NCBI GenBank assembly: GCA_033557465.1 | Contig: CM066033.1 | Coordinates: 708,569,637 to 708,633,636, forward strand | DNA length: 64,000 bases | Reading direction: 5' to 3' | Source: Ichthyophis bannanicus | Taxonomy: Eukaryota > Chordata > Amphibia > Gymnophiona > Ichthyophiidae | Shown here: piece by piece, positions 10,991-22,409 of the stretch | Layout: the number at the start of each line of letters is the position of its first letter | Numbering within the stretch: position 1 is the stretch's first letter | Notes under the pieces: model-generated | Seen by the model: the letters and a program-made list of their open reading frames with translations, nothing else | Database searches by the model: none | What the model was told of the DNA's origin: nothing | Made by a program: the position numbers and the translations under genes

Positions 10991-12535
10991 CGTCGTAACC
11001 TTCCATCCCTTCCAACACATACTAACTCATTCTTAGAGGCAATGGAACAGATAGGTTTCCAACAAATACTACTCCACCCCACCCACAATAAAGGAAATAT
11101 ACTAGACATGGTGTTCCTCCCAGTCTTCACCAGCCTACACTACCTCATGCCCTCCTAATATAACACAGGTCCTCTGTCAGACCACTTTTTAATCCAATTC
11201 ACTTGTAATTTACCATTATATCACACTGAACACACTCCGATACCAAACCCTCAACAAACAGCAAGATTTAAAACATTTGATAGACACATTTTTAAAATCG
11301 ATTACTACCAAGCTCAGTACACTTCAAACTGACCTTGATGAACTAATAACACTATGGAATGCAGGAATCGCCTTAGCTGCCAAGCCCACACCTAAACACC
11401 AAAAACACCCATACAGTCAGAAAGATGGTACACCCCAGAACTAGTTAAGATAAAAAAAAAGATCTCAGAAAAATAGAACTCAAATGGAGATCCAAAGAAG
11501 ACCACGGATAACAAAACACTTTACCTATTAAAACAAAGATTACAAACTTGCAACAAACACAGCAAAGAAGAACTATCACTCAAAAATGTTACATGATGCC
11601 ATCAATCGCCCTAGAGAGTTTTTTGAACTGGTAAAAATGATCACTAAGCCACCGCAAGATACTTCTTCCAAAATCCCAATCCAGCCCCAAATTCTAGCTG
11701 ATTTCTATGCGAGTAAACTAAACCCCTAAACAAGACATGGGGAGGGGTGGCATGCACAGAGTGGCAGGTGCACCTACTCCTGCCATCTTACTGGGCAGAG
11801 TAGATGGACCATGCTGGTCTTTATCTGCCATCATTTACTATGTTACTATGTTACCCCATGCCTCCCACCTACAACATCTAACCTGGCTACTACAAACAGC
11901 TGGCATGCATTTCAATCCATCAACCCGAGACAAATTATATGGACATCATTTCAAACAAATACCAGAACATCCCCACTAGATTCTTGTCCAGTGTCATGGA
12001 TCAAAGCCACAAAAACTGAAATTGCACCATACTTATTAAACAAAGTAAACCATTCTCTCCAACAGGGATTCATGCCGAGCATCCTCAAAAAATCTGTAAT
12101 CCGACCCATATTAAAAAACAAAAACCTAAACAGAGAAGACCCTGCTGCATATCGGCCAATATCAAACATTCCATTTGTAGCTAAAACTATCAAGAAAGCA
12201 GTACAACGTCAACTCCAAGACTTCATTGATTCTACAGACGCCTTGGATGAACAACAATACGGATTTCGCCCATTCCATGGAGTCGAAACACTCCTTCTAG
12301 TCCTATTTGACAAATTAATCCGAGGAATAGAAAACACCAAAAAAGCATTCATCCTCATTTTCCTGGATATAACCGCGGCCTTTGACAATTTGCATCAAAG
12401 ACCCTCATATCCAGACTCAAAACCATAGGCATAAATGGATACACACTCAAATTGTTTACATCATACATAACTAACCATGCTCAATATGTTCAAATTGAAC
12501 AAAAAACATCAGCCACCTTTCCCCAAACTCAGGGA
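10991..12535 (+). mobile_element. L2-1 LINE, first segment (endonuclease end to RT motif A)
   Basis: Part of a 5'-truncated L2/CR1-superfamily LINE inserted in the DIRS-3 recombinase gene. The segment starts in the C-terminal endonuclease (LDMVFLP near 11101-11123), passes through the linker, then gives RT blocks: YRPISNIPFVAKTIKKA near 12150, GFRPFHGVETLL near 12262 and FLDITAAFD near 12360. Stops and frameshifts interrupt the frame. Its sister, the much fresher L2-4 (56221-60556), has the same blocks in the same order. DIRS-4 breaks the element just before the GVPQGS motif. Confidence 0.85.
11736..11857 (+). mobile_element. Short CR1 3'-end fragment inside L2-1
   Basis: A segment absent from the corresponding place in L2-4 ends with GGTCTTTATCTGCC followed by TTACTATG-type short repeats, which is how CR1 3' ends look in many amphibian and reptile genomes. 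CR1-1's own 3' end is outside the window, so I cannot compare directly. Confidence 0.5.
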
Positions 12536-12999
12536 AAGCATAGTTACTCACCTGTAACAGGTGATCTACGGGAACAGCAGGAATTTAGTCTTCACATATG
12601 GATATCGTCGGTACTGATGTGGCCCGCGTGGTAACGCTCCCCAGCGTCCAATAGGAACGCTTTTGGGAACATCCCACAGTGCATGCATGCTGCCTTCCCA
12701 CCTCTGTACCTCTCTCACTTCTGTTGAGCTTCTAGCTGAGACCAAAGGAGAGAAGTAGAGAAAGAGATAGAGACAACTCCTAGGGGAGGTAGGTGGGTTG
12801 TGAAGACTAAATTCCTGCTGTTCCCAGAGATCACCTGTTACAAGTGAATAACTACGCTATCTCCAAAAACAAGCAGGAATGTAGTCTTCACATATGGGGA
12901 CTCCCCAGCTGAAAGATGCCAAGTGGTGACCCCAGCAAGCTGCGAACCCAGGTGAGATGGGTCATGCTTTCTCCCATGGATGGAGGGTAGGAGTTGTAT

Positions 13000-13893
13000 T
13001 AAGTATGGAAGATATGCTGGAGAACCACCTGGCCAAACGAGGCATCCTGACGGGAATCCTTGTCTAAACAGTAGTGGGCTGTGAAGGTGTGTACCGAAGC
13101 CCAAGTGGCTGCTTTGCAGATGTCATCCATAGACACAAAACGAAGGTTAGCCATTGAGGCTGCCATTGCTCTCACATTGTGAGCTGTGACATGGCCCTCG
13201 AGAGAAAGTCCTTTACTCTGATATGTATAGGATATGCAATCTGCAATCCAATTTGACAGAGTTTTTTGGAAACTGGAAGTCCCAAATGACTAGAGTCAAA
13301 AGCCACAAAAACCTGAGAAGATTTTCTATGTGGCTTAGTTCTTTGGAAATAAAAGGCTAAGGCTCTTTTACAATCCAATGTGTGAAGATGCCTTTCCGCA
13401 TTAGAGGCATCAGGCCTAGGGAAGAATATAGGAAGATAAACTGACTGGTTTAAATGGAAAGGCGAAACCTTTGGCATAAGTGAGGATGAGTACTGACGAC
13501 TACTTTATCATGGTGGAACCTTGTATAAGGAGGGTCAGCTACTAATGCCTGTAGTTCACGAATGCATCTTGCAGACGTGATGGCAATTAGGAAAATAACT
13601 TTCCATGAAAGAAACTTTAGGTCTGAAGTGGCTAAAGGTTCAAAGGGCGGTCTCATAAGCTGACCAAGAACAAGATTTAGATCCCATGCCACCAGTGGTG
13701 ATTTAATGGGAGGTTTTGTTAAGAGTAGGCCTCTCATAAATCTTGATACAAGTGGATGAGAGGAAATAGGTTGTCCATCGAAAGGTTTATGAAAAGCAGC
13801 AATAGCACTAAGATGGACTCTCATTGAATTGGTCTTTAGACCAGAAGTTGATAATTGGAGGAGATACTCTAGTAGCGACTCTACAGGTACCAA
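13000..13893 (-). pseudogene. DIRS-4 tyrosine recombinase
   Basis: Reads in three frames: 13893-13450 (TSARCIRELQALVADPP, with the first catalytic arginine), 13477-13172, then the C-terminal part around 13200-13000 with AHNVRAMAAS (His-x-x-Arg box), DDICKAATWASV and TAHYCLD (nucleophilic tyrosine). At least two frameshifts separate them, so the enzyme is not made. All catalytic positions (R, H, R, Y) are still visible, as expected for DIRS recombinases that integrate the circular element DNA. Confidence 0.85.
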
Positions 13894-14039
13894 AAGGGGG
13901 TTAAGTCCCTTTTGTGAACACCAGGCAGAGAACCTTTTCCACTTAAAAGCGTAGGATCATCTTGTGGAAGGTTTTCTGGAAGCCAGAAGGATATCCTTTA
14001 CTTGTTGAGAAAGGTTAATATTCTGGAATTCTAGGCTTT

Positions 14040-17000
14040 CAATAACCAGGCCCTGAGATGTAGGGACTGGGGATTGGGATGTAGTAAGCATCCGTCCTCC
14101 TGAGATAGAAGATCTGGAGCATTTCCCAACTCCAGAGGAGTGGTTTGAGAGAGACGCAGAAGAAGAGGATACCACGTTTGTCGTGGCCAACGTGGAGCTA
14201 TAAGTATCATACGACCTCTGTCTCTCTGAAGTTTGAATAAGGTTTTGGGAATGAGGGGAATGCATAGAGGAAGACCTGACCTCAGTGGAATAGGAAGGCA
14301 TCTCTTGCCTGACAGTTGTGAGCCGGGATTCTGGAACAGAATCGGGGAAGTTTGGCATTCTGTGGACTTGCAAAGAGGACTATATCTGGTGTTCCCCAGA
14401 CTTGAAATACTCGAGCAAGCTGGTATAAGTGGATGGACCACTTGTGTGGCAGCAGTATTCGACTGAGTCTGTCTACCCATAAGTTTTGAATGCTCGGAAG
14501 GTATACCACAAACAGGTGAATTTGCAACTCTCTGGCGAGGGCTCATAGTCGCAAAGCTTTGTTGCATGTAGGTGTACCCCAGGGATCCGTCTTGGGTCCC
14601 CTCATTTTCTCTCTCTATACCCAAGGCCTTGGTGTGCTTATCTCCTCCCATGGTTTCCAGTACCATCTCTATGCCGATGACTCCCAGATTTACCTCTCTA
14701 CACCTAATATTTCTCCGGCAACCCAATCCAAGATCTCTGCCTGCCTTTCCGACATCACCGATTGAAACTGAATATGGCAAAGACTGAACTCCTTGTCTTT
14801 CCCCCAAATCCTCCCCTCCTCTTCCCCCTTTCTCAGTCTATGTGGACAGATCCACTATCTTTCCTGTTCCCTCGGCCTGCAATCTAGGGGTTATCCTTGA
14901 TACCTCCCTCTCCTTCTCCGCACATATCCAGCTTGTAGCTAAGACCTGACGCTTCTTTCTCTACAACATTAGCAAAATCCACCCCTTCCTCTTTGAGCAC
15001 ACTACCAAAACCCTTATCCACTCCTTAATCTCCTCTCGCCTCAACTACTGCAACCTACTCCTTGCGGGTCTCCCTGCGAGCCATCTCCTTCCCCTTCAAT
15101 CTATACAAAATCATGCTGCTCGACTAATCTTCTGCCAGTCTCACCATGCCCACATTACTCCACTTCTCAAGTCGCTTCACTGGCTCCCTGTCCAAGTCCG
15201 CATCCAATTCAAGCTTCTCCGACTAACCTACAAATACATTCATTCTACAGCCCCTCAATACCTCATCTCTTGTCTCTCCCTATCTCCCCTCTCGGAACCT
15301 GTGCTCCGCTAGCAGATTACTTCTATCTATGCCTTTCACCCGCACTGCCAACTCCCGACTTCGCTCCTTCCACCTCACTGCACCCTACGCCTGGAACAGC
15401 CTACCTGTGTCTGTACGCCAGGCACCCTCCCTGGTCCTCTTCAAATCCAGATTGAAGACCCACCTCTTCACCATTGCTTTCAGATCCTGACTTCTATCCT
15501 TATCTTATGCCTTGCACTGAACTGACCTATGCTCTGTATTATTCTGATTAGATTGTAAGCTCCGATGAGCATGACTCTGATGGGTAGGGACTGTCTTTTG
15601 TTTGTGGGCTGCCTCTTGTAGGTTAGCTGTACAGCGCTGCGTGCGCGGCACTCTATAAGTGCTAAATAGTAGTAGTAGTAGCATTGTGACAGAGAGCCTG
15701 TTCCACCTTGCTTGTTCACATAGAACATAGCTACCTGATTGTCGGTTTGGACCAGAACTGTTTTGTTGCTGAGATGAATCTGAAAGACTTGAATAGCATT
15801 GAAAATGGCTCTCAACTCTAGGTTTATGTGAAGGGAAACCTCCTGTGAGGTCCAAAAAACCTGAGTGGAGAGATCGTGCAAGTGTGCCCCCAAACCCATC
15901 TTGGACGCATCTGCTGTTAGGGTGGCCTGATATAGAGGCTGCTGGAAAGGAGAGCCTACGAGGAGGTTTTCTAGAGATTGCCACCATTGCAGGGACAAAA
16001 TCAGATGTGTGGTGTTTCTGATCTTGTCCATTAACTGACTCAAGGCCTGTGACCATTGAGAGGATAGGGTCCACTGGGCTGCTTGCATGTGGAGGCGAGC
16101 ATAGGGAACCACATGGACAATGGATGCCATGTGTCCCAGAAGTTGAAGCATCTCTCGAGCAGTAAGGAGCATCTTCATAGATGCTTGAGATGCCAGTTGT
16201 ATTTTTGGTAGACAGCGTGGCTGTGGCAGGAACGCCCTTGACTGCCGTGTGTCTAGACGAGCCCCAATGAATTCGAGAGATTGAGAGGGGGTGAAATGAG
16301 ATTTTGGGAGGTTTATGACCAGTCCCAAGTACTGAAGAATTCTCATGCTTGAGAAAGAGCAAAGCTTGCCTCTGGAGCTGTCAATGCTTGAATGAGCCAA
16401 TCGTCTAAGTAAGGAAAGACGAATATTCCCAGAGTCCTCATAAATGCTGCTACTACTGCCATGCATTTTGTGAAGACTCTTGGAGCAGATGCCAGTCTGA
16501 AAGGAAGAACTCTGTACTAGAAGTGTCTTCCTTGGACCAGGAATCAAACTAACTTCCTGTGATCTGAGTGGATAAGAATATGCGCATACGCATCTCTTAG
16601 ATCTAGAGAACATAGCCAGTCCTGACTTTGAAGGTATGGTAGAAGTGTCCCGAGGGAGATCATTTTGAACTTTTCTTGGAACAAATATTTGTTTAATTCT
16701 ATGAGGTCTAGTATAGGCCTGTGTCTTCCTGTCTTCTTTGGAATAAGAAAATAGGGGGAGTAAAACCCCATCCCCTTTTGGGGTATGGGTACTTCTTCGA
16801 TTGCTCCTTGAGCGAGAAGTGATGTGACTTCCTGCCACAAAAGGTTGGTGGCAGGGGCCTGAAAATTGAACTGTTTTATTATTGTAGGTGGGGGCAAGTT
16901 GAGAAAATGAAGCTTGTACCCCAGCCATACAATGGACAGAATCCAGTTTTCTGATGTTATTTGTTGCCATCTTTTGGCAAAATGGCAGAGTCTTCCTGGA

Positions 17001-17250
17001 ATGGTTAAGGGTTCTGGACTTTTCAGGGACAGAATGACTAAGTTCTCTAGGTAGAAGTCAAGACCCTGAAGGGGCTGGGTCTGTTGGGCCGGTTGAGCTG
17101 TTTGAGCTTGCGGCTTTCTTTGCTGTCTGTTCTGTTGCTGCCCCTTCTGGGGAACATGAAGCGGACAGTGGCTTTGATGGGTGTAAGACGGGTAAGGCTT
17201 CTTTTTCGTACTGAAAAAGGGTTTTCTTCTTTGCTGGGTTGGCTGTAGAC
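14040..17250 (-). pseudogene. DIRS-4 reverse transcriptase / RNase H / MT-like polyprotein
   Basis: The RT begins around 17000 with IPKKTGRHRPILDLIELNKY and LCSLDLRDAYAHI (17404-16544 frame). It continues after frameshifts with FPYLDDWLIQ near 16405, where the catalytic YLDD is intact, and EFIGARLDTRQSRAF (16970-15480 frame). RNase H follows (LTADASKMGLGAHL, NLELRAIFNAI, LVQTDNQVAM), broken by L2-2 at 14568-15680, and resumes with IQNLWVDRLSRILL near 14480. The C-terminal block MILIAPRWPRQTWYPLLLRL matches the end of the DIRS-5 polyprotein. The first ~200 bp (17250-17050) still encode the Gln-rich end of Gag. Not functional: several frameshifts and one insertion. Confidence 0.8.
14568..15680 (+). 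mobile_element. L2-2, 5'-truncated L2-type LINE inside DIRS-4
   Basis: Starts at the RT block [16 protein letters not shown] and continues through [13 protein letters not shown], then the C-terminal domain (LKSLHWLPVQVRIQFKLL in broken frames near 15170-15220), and ends in a TAG trinucleotide tail at 15667-15680. A GCAT target duplication flanks it (14564-14567 and 15681-15684). Removing it restores the DIRS-4 RNase H frame around the SQC-NKALRL junction. The 3' part resembles L2 elements with a short microsatellite tail. Confidence 0.85.
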
Positions 17251-17302
17251 CAGGGGTCTCAAACACGCGGCCCGCGAGACAACTTTGTGCGGCCCGCGAA
17301 AG

Positions 17303-17730
17303 AGAAAAACAAAAAAACCCCAAAACCCTGACTTCTGCCGTTGCCGCCGTGGCAGCGGCAGAATCAATTGTCAAATAAAAAAAAAAAAGACTTCTGCTGC
17401 TCAAGCAGCAATATCACCTGTCCTGCGGCCCCTTCCCCTGTGCCCGGAGATCCGAATCTGCTCATCAGCGGCGTGCTTTTCAAGCCGCGAAGAGTATTCC
17501 CCTCTCGCGCGGCTTGAAACCGCGCGAGAGGGGAATACTCTTCGCGGCTTGAAAAGCACGCCGCTGATGAGCAGATTCGGATCTCCGGGCACAGGGGAAG
17601 AGGCCGCAGGACTGGTGATATTGCTGCTTGAGCAGCAGAAGTCTTTTTTTTTTTTAATTTGACAATTGATTCTGCCGCTGCCACGGCGGCAACGGCAGAA
17701 GTCAGGGTTTTGGGGTTTTTTTGTTTTCTT
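17303..17730. repeat. Near-perfect ~430 bp palindrome in hAT-1
   Basis: Arms 17303-17512 and 17520-17730 are reverse complements with only a few mismatches and indels, around a 7-base centre (CTTGAAA at 17513-17519). The arm tips contain an A/T homopolymer pair (about 17378-17390 and 17643-17656). As single strand it would form a hairpin of more than 200 base pairs. Confidence 0.93.
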
Positions 17731-17749
17731 CTGTCGGGGGGGGGGGGGT

Positions 17750-18850
17750 ATGACTGGAAATGGGCAGATGGGGGTTAGGACTGGAAGTGGGCTATTGGCA
17801 GGGGGGGGGGGTTATGACTGGTAATGGGCTATGGTGGGGGCTAGGACTGGAAATGGGCAGATGGGGGTTAGGACTGGAAGTGGGCTATTGGCAGGGGGGG
17901 GTTATGACTGGTAATGGGCTTTGGTGGGGGCTAGGACTGTACAGGGGCAGCTGGGGGTTAGGACTGGAAGTGGGCTATTGGCAGGGGGGGGTTATGACTG
18001 GTAATGGGCTATGGTGGGGGCTAGGACTGGAAATGGGCAGATGGGGGTTAGGACTGGAAGTGGGCTATTGGCAGGGGGGGGGGTTATGACTGGTAATGGG
18101 CTATGGTGGGGGCTAGGACTGGAAATGGGCAGATGGGGGTTAGGACTGGAAGTGGGCTATTGGCAGGGGGGGGTTATGACTGGTAATGGGCTATGGTGGG
18201 GGCTAGGACTGGAAATGGGCAGATGGGGGTTAGGACTGGAAGTGGGCTATTGGCAGGGGGGGTTATGACTGGTAATGGGCTATGGTGGGGGCTAGGACTG
18301 AAAATGGGGTGATGGGGGTTAGGACTGGAGGTGGGCTGATTGGGGGGTTAGGACTGGTAATGGCCTATGAGGGGAGGTAAGACTGAAAATGGGGTGATGG
18401 GGGATACGACTGCAAGTGGGCTATGGGGGGGACTAGGACTGGTAATGGGCTATGGGGGGGGGTAAGACTGAAAATGGGGTGATGGGGGGGTAAGACTGGA
18501 AGTGCGCTATGGGGAGGTTAGGACTGGTAATGGGCTATGGGGGGTCTAGGACTGGTAATGGGCTGGGGGGGTTGCTAGGACTGGAAATGGGCTGAGTGGA
18601 AGGGGGGCTTGAACTGCAAATGGCTGATGGGGAGGGGGGCTTGGAATGGAAATGGGCTGTGAGGGGAGGGAGCTAGGATTGGAAATGGGCTGATGGGGGG
18701 CTAGGATTGGAAATGGGCTGATGGTGAGGCTAGGATAGGACTGGAAATGGACTGATGCAGGGACTAGAAAGGAGCAGATGCTGGGTGGGGCTGGAACTAG
18801 AAGGGAGCTGATGTTGGGGGAGGATTAGAATGGGATGGAGCTGGGAAAGT
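17750..18850. repeat. G-rich minisatellite in hAT-1 (GGACTGG family)
   Basis: The basic ~22-30 bp unit around TAGGACTGGAAATGGGCTGA is arranged in a higher-order unit of about 90 bp. The anchor TTATGACTGGTAATGGGC recurs at about 17812, 17902, 17992, 18084, 18174 and 18263. Units degrade toward 18850. Long G runs (up to 12) separate units. The reading frame through it (17760-18089) is a by-product. Confidence 0.92.
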
Positions 18851-19541
18851 GAAATGGAGAGGGGAAAAATATTTTGTCTGGAAGAGAAGACAAATCTACA
18901 ATTGGCCAGGTATTGGGAGAGTAAGTGGGGATTGAGGATGGAGGGGTAAAATTTGAGTGGATGAAATAGGAATGAGGAAAGAGCAAAAGGAGAAAGATTA
19001 GTATGTTAAAGCAGATGTAGGGAGAGAGAATGGAAAAAAACTAGAAGAGAGAAGAAAGGACAAATGGACAGCAGACGATGGAGATAGCAGAAGACACGAA
19101 GAAACCAGAAGTGGCTGGAGCAATTGCAACTGAAAAAAAATGCACAAAAGGTAGAAAAATATCTCTTTATTTTGAATTTATTAACTGGAATATGTCAGCT
19201 CTGGGAAATGTGCATCATTAATGTTTGCGCTTTGTTTAGTACAAGAGGAAATTAATTTATAGTTTTATTTCTACAGTGTTGTTGTACATTCCAAGTTTGG
19301 CTTTTGGGGTTCCCAGTTTAATTATTGTCTTCCTATTTCTGAATCTTTTAGTCTTTCTTTATCCATACTCATTAAGAGGCATGTTACCATACACTAACTT
19401 TTAGTAAACATTATGCAAATATTTATGCAAATGAGGCCCCTTATGCAAATGAGGTCCCACGTCTTATGCGGCCCCCGGGTTACTTTACAAGTCCTCATTT
19501 GGCCCTCAAAGCAATTTGAGTTTGAGACCCCTGCTGTAGAC

Positions 19542-21138
19542 TTTGATAGTCTGTTCAAGGTAGTATTTTCAGATTCAAGCTGAGTAGTCTTGTCCTGCCG
19601 GTCCTTGCCAAAGAGATTTTCTCCTGTACAAGGAATGTTTCCCAGCTTTTCTTGCACCCGCTGTTCTAAGTCTGATGCTTGAAGCCAAGCAATACGACGT
19701 GCTCCTATGGATATAGCAGAGGTTCTGCTAATACATTCAAAGCAATCAAAGGTAGCACGGTTCATGAATTTAGAGACATTCTGGGCGTGCTTGACCTGAA
19801 TAAGGTAGTCTGTTCTTTTTTCCTCAGAGATACAAGGGCTAATGAGCTCCAAGTCTTTTGTGACTTCTTCCAGGAACATTCCCATATAAAGAATGTAGGA
19901 ACTGATCCTGGCTGATAGCATGGAGGATTGAAAGCATCGACGCCCAAAGGCATCAAGTGTCCTGGATTCCTAGCCTGGAGGATTAGAAGAATGTGTTTTA
20001 GCACACTTGATTCTTCGCATGGCTGATTCCACTACCACTGAATGGTGTGGTAACTGAGTTTTTTGAAAACCAGGACAACTTTTCACCCGGTACATAGTGT
20101 CAAGGTGTCGGGAATGTGAAGATATCGTTAAAGGAGTTTCCAGCATTCTCAACATCAGATCATGTAAGATCTTGTGAATGGGAAGCATAGCTGCCTCCTT
20201 GGGAGCCATAGGGTATTGTAGAATTCTTAATTCTTCTGCCCTAGGTTCCTTTTCTGGGATCACAGTGATTGCAAGACCCTTTGCTAAATCACGTATGAAA
20301 TCCTGGAAGGACATATCTTCTGAAGGAGACACCCTGCGTTGAAGAGAAGGAGTTGAATCCTCTAGTAGGTTCGCTCTGGTACCGGTAGAATCATCAGCGT
20401 CATCGGAATTGGAAGACTCAAAGGCACTCTGTACCGGGTTCTCCCGTAACGCATGGTATCGGTACCGCTCGAAGTCGGTACCGAAATGTCTCAGTTCCTG
20501 ATCTCTGATACCCGAGACAGACTCAAGGTTCGGCATGGGGGGAAGTAGTCCTGTCGAAGCAGGTACTGTTGAACCATCTGTAGCGGTCTCAGCGGTACCG
20601 AAGCTGATAAGAGGGACGCTAGACTGCATTCAATAGCGTTCCTGCCAATGCCTGGGTGTCGGTACCGATGGAAGCGGGTACAATCCCAGAACATGGCACC
20701 AGTAGTTCTGCAGAGGTGGAAGCCTCTGGAACATCCTGGAGCCCCGTTAATGCTTTGGAGCCCGAAGACTCCCGCCAGGGCTGTTTTGCCAGTGAACTAT
20801 CCTTGAGGGCAACGCCAGTGGCATCTCGATACTTTGAAGGAGATTTACCCTTCGAGGACCGGCCAGTCTTAGAAGACTTTAGTTACCTGAGATCCATGGT
20901 AGGAAGATGAAGCCCTGGAAGACGTCGATGCAAGTGACATAGTTTTCGGGGCAAAAAGGGTACCGAGTTTTGCAGCTCTATTCTGCATGCCCCTTTTGGT
21001 CATCCTTGTGCAGGAGAGACACTCCGTTGGACAATGTTCAGGACCTAAACATTTTAGACACCAATCATGGGTGTCGGTGACAGAAATGGTACCGCCACAC
21101 TTTGAGAATTTTTTTAAACCACTAGCTGGTTTCTCCAT
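19542..21138 (-). pseudogene. DIRS-4 Gag-like protein
   Basis: Three pieces in order. 21138-20869 has a zinc-knuckle-like KCGG...CLKC motif after an initiating MEKPASGLKKF. 20629-19970 is a low-complexity Ser/Thr/Pro middle with one copy of the unit amplified in DIRS-1. 19921-19542 is the conserved core (LSARISSYILYMGMFLEEV, IGARRIAWLQASDLEQ). The Gln-rich C terminus continues beyond hAT-1 at 17250-17050. Frameshifts and hAT-1 make it a pseudogene. The middle part is rich in the GGTACC/GGTATC hexamers also seen in DIRS-1. Confidence 0.78.
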
Positions 21139-21552
21139 GCCTGAAGAAAAATGGGCCTAGTGCCCAAAATGGCACCTAGCACCAGAAACAGGGGAAAGAC
21201 CCTTGAAGAGAATACAAGTTGTTGTTTGTTTTTTTTAAAGAAAGACGTTTTTTTGTTTTTTTTTAAAGAAGAAGATCCGGTGGTAACGGTAGGCATCAAA
21301 TGAAGGCAGACGCGACCACAAAAAAACCCAAAGAATTAAAGGAAATTTTCTGTGGTGACAAAGTACACATCCTGTTGGCTCTGCGGAAAATGAAGAACTG
21401 AAGTGAGAGAGGTACAAAGGCAGGAAGGCAGCACGCTGTGGGGTGTTCCCAAAAGCATTCCTATTGGATGCTGGGGAGCGTTCCCGCGCGGGCTCCGTCG
21501 GTACCGATGATACCCATATGTGAAGACTACCTTCCTGCTTGTTCCTGGAGAT

Positions 21553-22214
21553 TACCCCAAGGGTCTGCATTATCCGCCCTCCTGTTTAACTTATACATAA
21601 AACCAATGTGCTCAATATTTAAAAATCACAAAATAAATTACCACATATATGCGGACGGCATTATGTTGTACACACACTTAGATATATGTAATCTGAATTA
21701 TGATAAATTAGCCACTTGCCTGGAAGACACTCAAACCTGGCTAAATGAAAACAACATGAATATCAACTTCAAGAAAACTGAACTAATGTTCATATCCAGA
21801 AACCAGGAATTCAACCCTCCCCAAACAATCCACCTAAATAATCAATTTCCAGTTAAACAGGAAGTGAAATACCTAGGAGTCACTGTGGACAAAACACTCA
21901 GCATGGAACACCACTTAAAACTTCTGAACAGAACCATACTCTATAAGCTAAGGATTATACAACCATTGAGCTATCTGACTTCAGAACAGTAGTCCAAGCA
22001 CTCATAACACCACACTTTGACTACTGCAATAGCTTCCTGCAGGGAATACCCCAAAGAACACTAAACATACTACAAATGCCCCAAAATGTCACAGTCAGAA
22101 TTATAATGAAAGCAAGACTATCTGACCACATAACACCCATTCTATTCGAACTCCACTGGCTCCCAATTTCCTCAAGAATAAGATACAAAATAATAATGAC
22201 TACTTTCAAACTGA
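21553..22214 (+). mobile_element. L2-1 LINE, second segment (RT motif B to thumb)
   Basis: Resumes exactly after DIRS-4 with PQGSALSALLFNLYIKPMCS, then YHIYADGIMLYTHL (YADD changed to YADG), LNENNMNINFKKTELMFISR, VKYLGVTVDKTLSMEHHL and, in another frame, a HYCNSFLQGIPQ-like block and LHWLPISSRIRYKI. It stops at a 15 bp sequence (22200-22214) repeated at 51716-51730, the target duplication of the PLE complex. The active-site change and frameshifts show that it is inactive. Confidence 0.88.
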
Positions 22215-22308
22215 ACAAAACGAAAAACAACTGTGTATCTGTAGAAGATAGCGGGAACCAAAGAACAGATACAAAGACTGGCAGTAGTTCAAACAAAAGC
22301 TTTAATTG

Positions 22309-22356
22309 GTAAACCCTACGCGTTTCGGCCAATGGCCTTCCTCAGGGGGTAATATA
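22309..22356 (-). ncRNA. Hammerhead ribozyme of the PLE, inverted pLTR copy
   Basis: On the minus strand CTGAGGA (the CUGANGA core) is followed by a GGCC-ATT-GGCC helix II, then GAA and a minimal helix III ACGCGT (two pairs, 2-base loop), with cleavage expected after the following A. Helix I pairs the C run before the core with the G run after it. Here that G run has only three Gs, so helix I is one pair shorter than at 51624-51672. PLEs are known to carry such minimal hammerheads in their pLTRs. Confidence 0.75.
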
Positions 22357-22409
22357 AAAGAGGGCAAACCTAAAAAAACCCCAGAATAAATATAATTAAT
22401 AAACAATAA

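Larger units (their letters stand above)
17251..19533 (-). mobile_element. hAT-1, non-autonomous hAT transposon with foldback palindrome and minisatellite
   Basis: Terminal inverted repeats CAGGGGTCTCAAACACG (left) and the complement of GAGTTTGAGACCCCTG (right) end exactly at an 8 bp target duplication CTGTAGAC (17243-17250 and 19534-19541), diagnostic of hAT. It sits in the C-terminal coding part of DIRS-4 gag. Inside, left to right, are a ~430 bp palindrome (17303-17730), a G-rich minisatellite (about 17750-18850), and a non-repetitive core (about 18850-19440) that is the reverse complement of the core of hAT-2. No transposase gene is readable. Orientation is set relative to hAT-2, called plus. 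Confidence 0.88.
12536..21552 (-). mobile_element. DIRS-4, near full-length degenerate DIRS element inserted in L2-1
   Basis: Left terminal repeat about 12538-12720 and right terminal repeat about 21400-21552 are inverted copies sharing a GTCTTCACATATGG block. The internal complementary region at about 12795-12900 joins the complements of the two tips. Minus-strand gene order is gag (21138 to about 17050), RT/RNase H/MT-like (about 17000-14040), then tyrosine recombinase (about 13893-13000), the normal DIRS order. The L2-1 sequence resumes at 21553 with the expected PQGS codons, so the insertion is clean. Two later insertions, L2-2 and hAT-1, lie inside. All genes carry frameshifts. Confidence 0.88.

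Noticed and set aside
17760..18268. Gly-rich open frames (MGRWGLGLEVGYWQGG-type repeats) that look like a structural protein
   Set aside because: They are translations of the hAT-1 minisatellite; unit length and G-run variation change the frame and there is no conservation.
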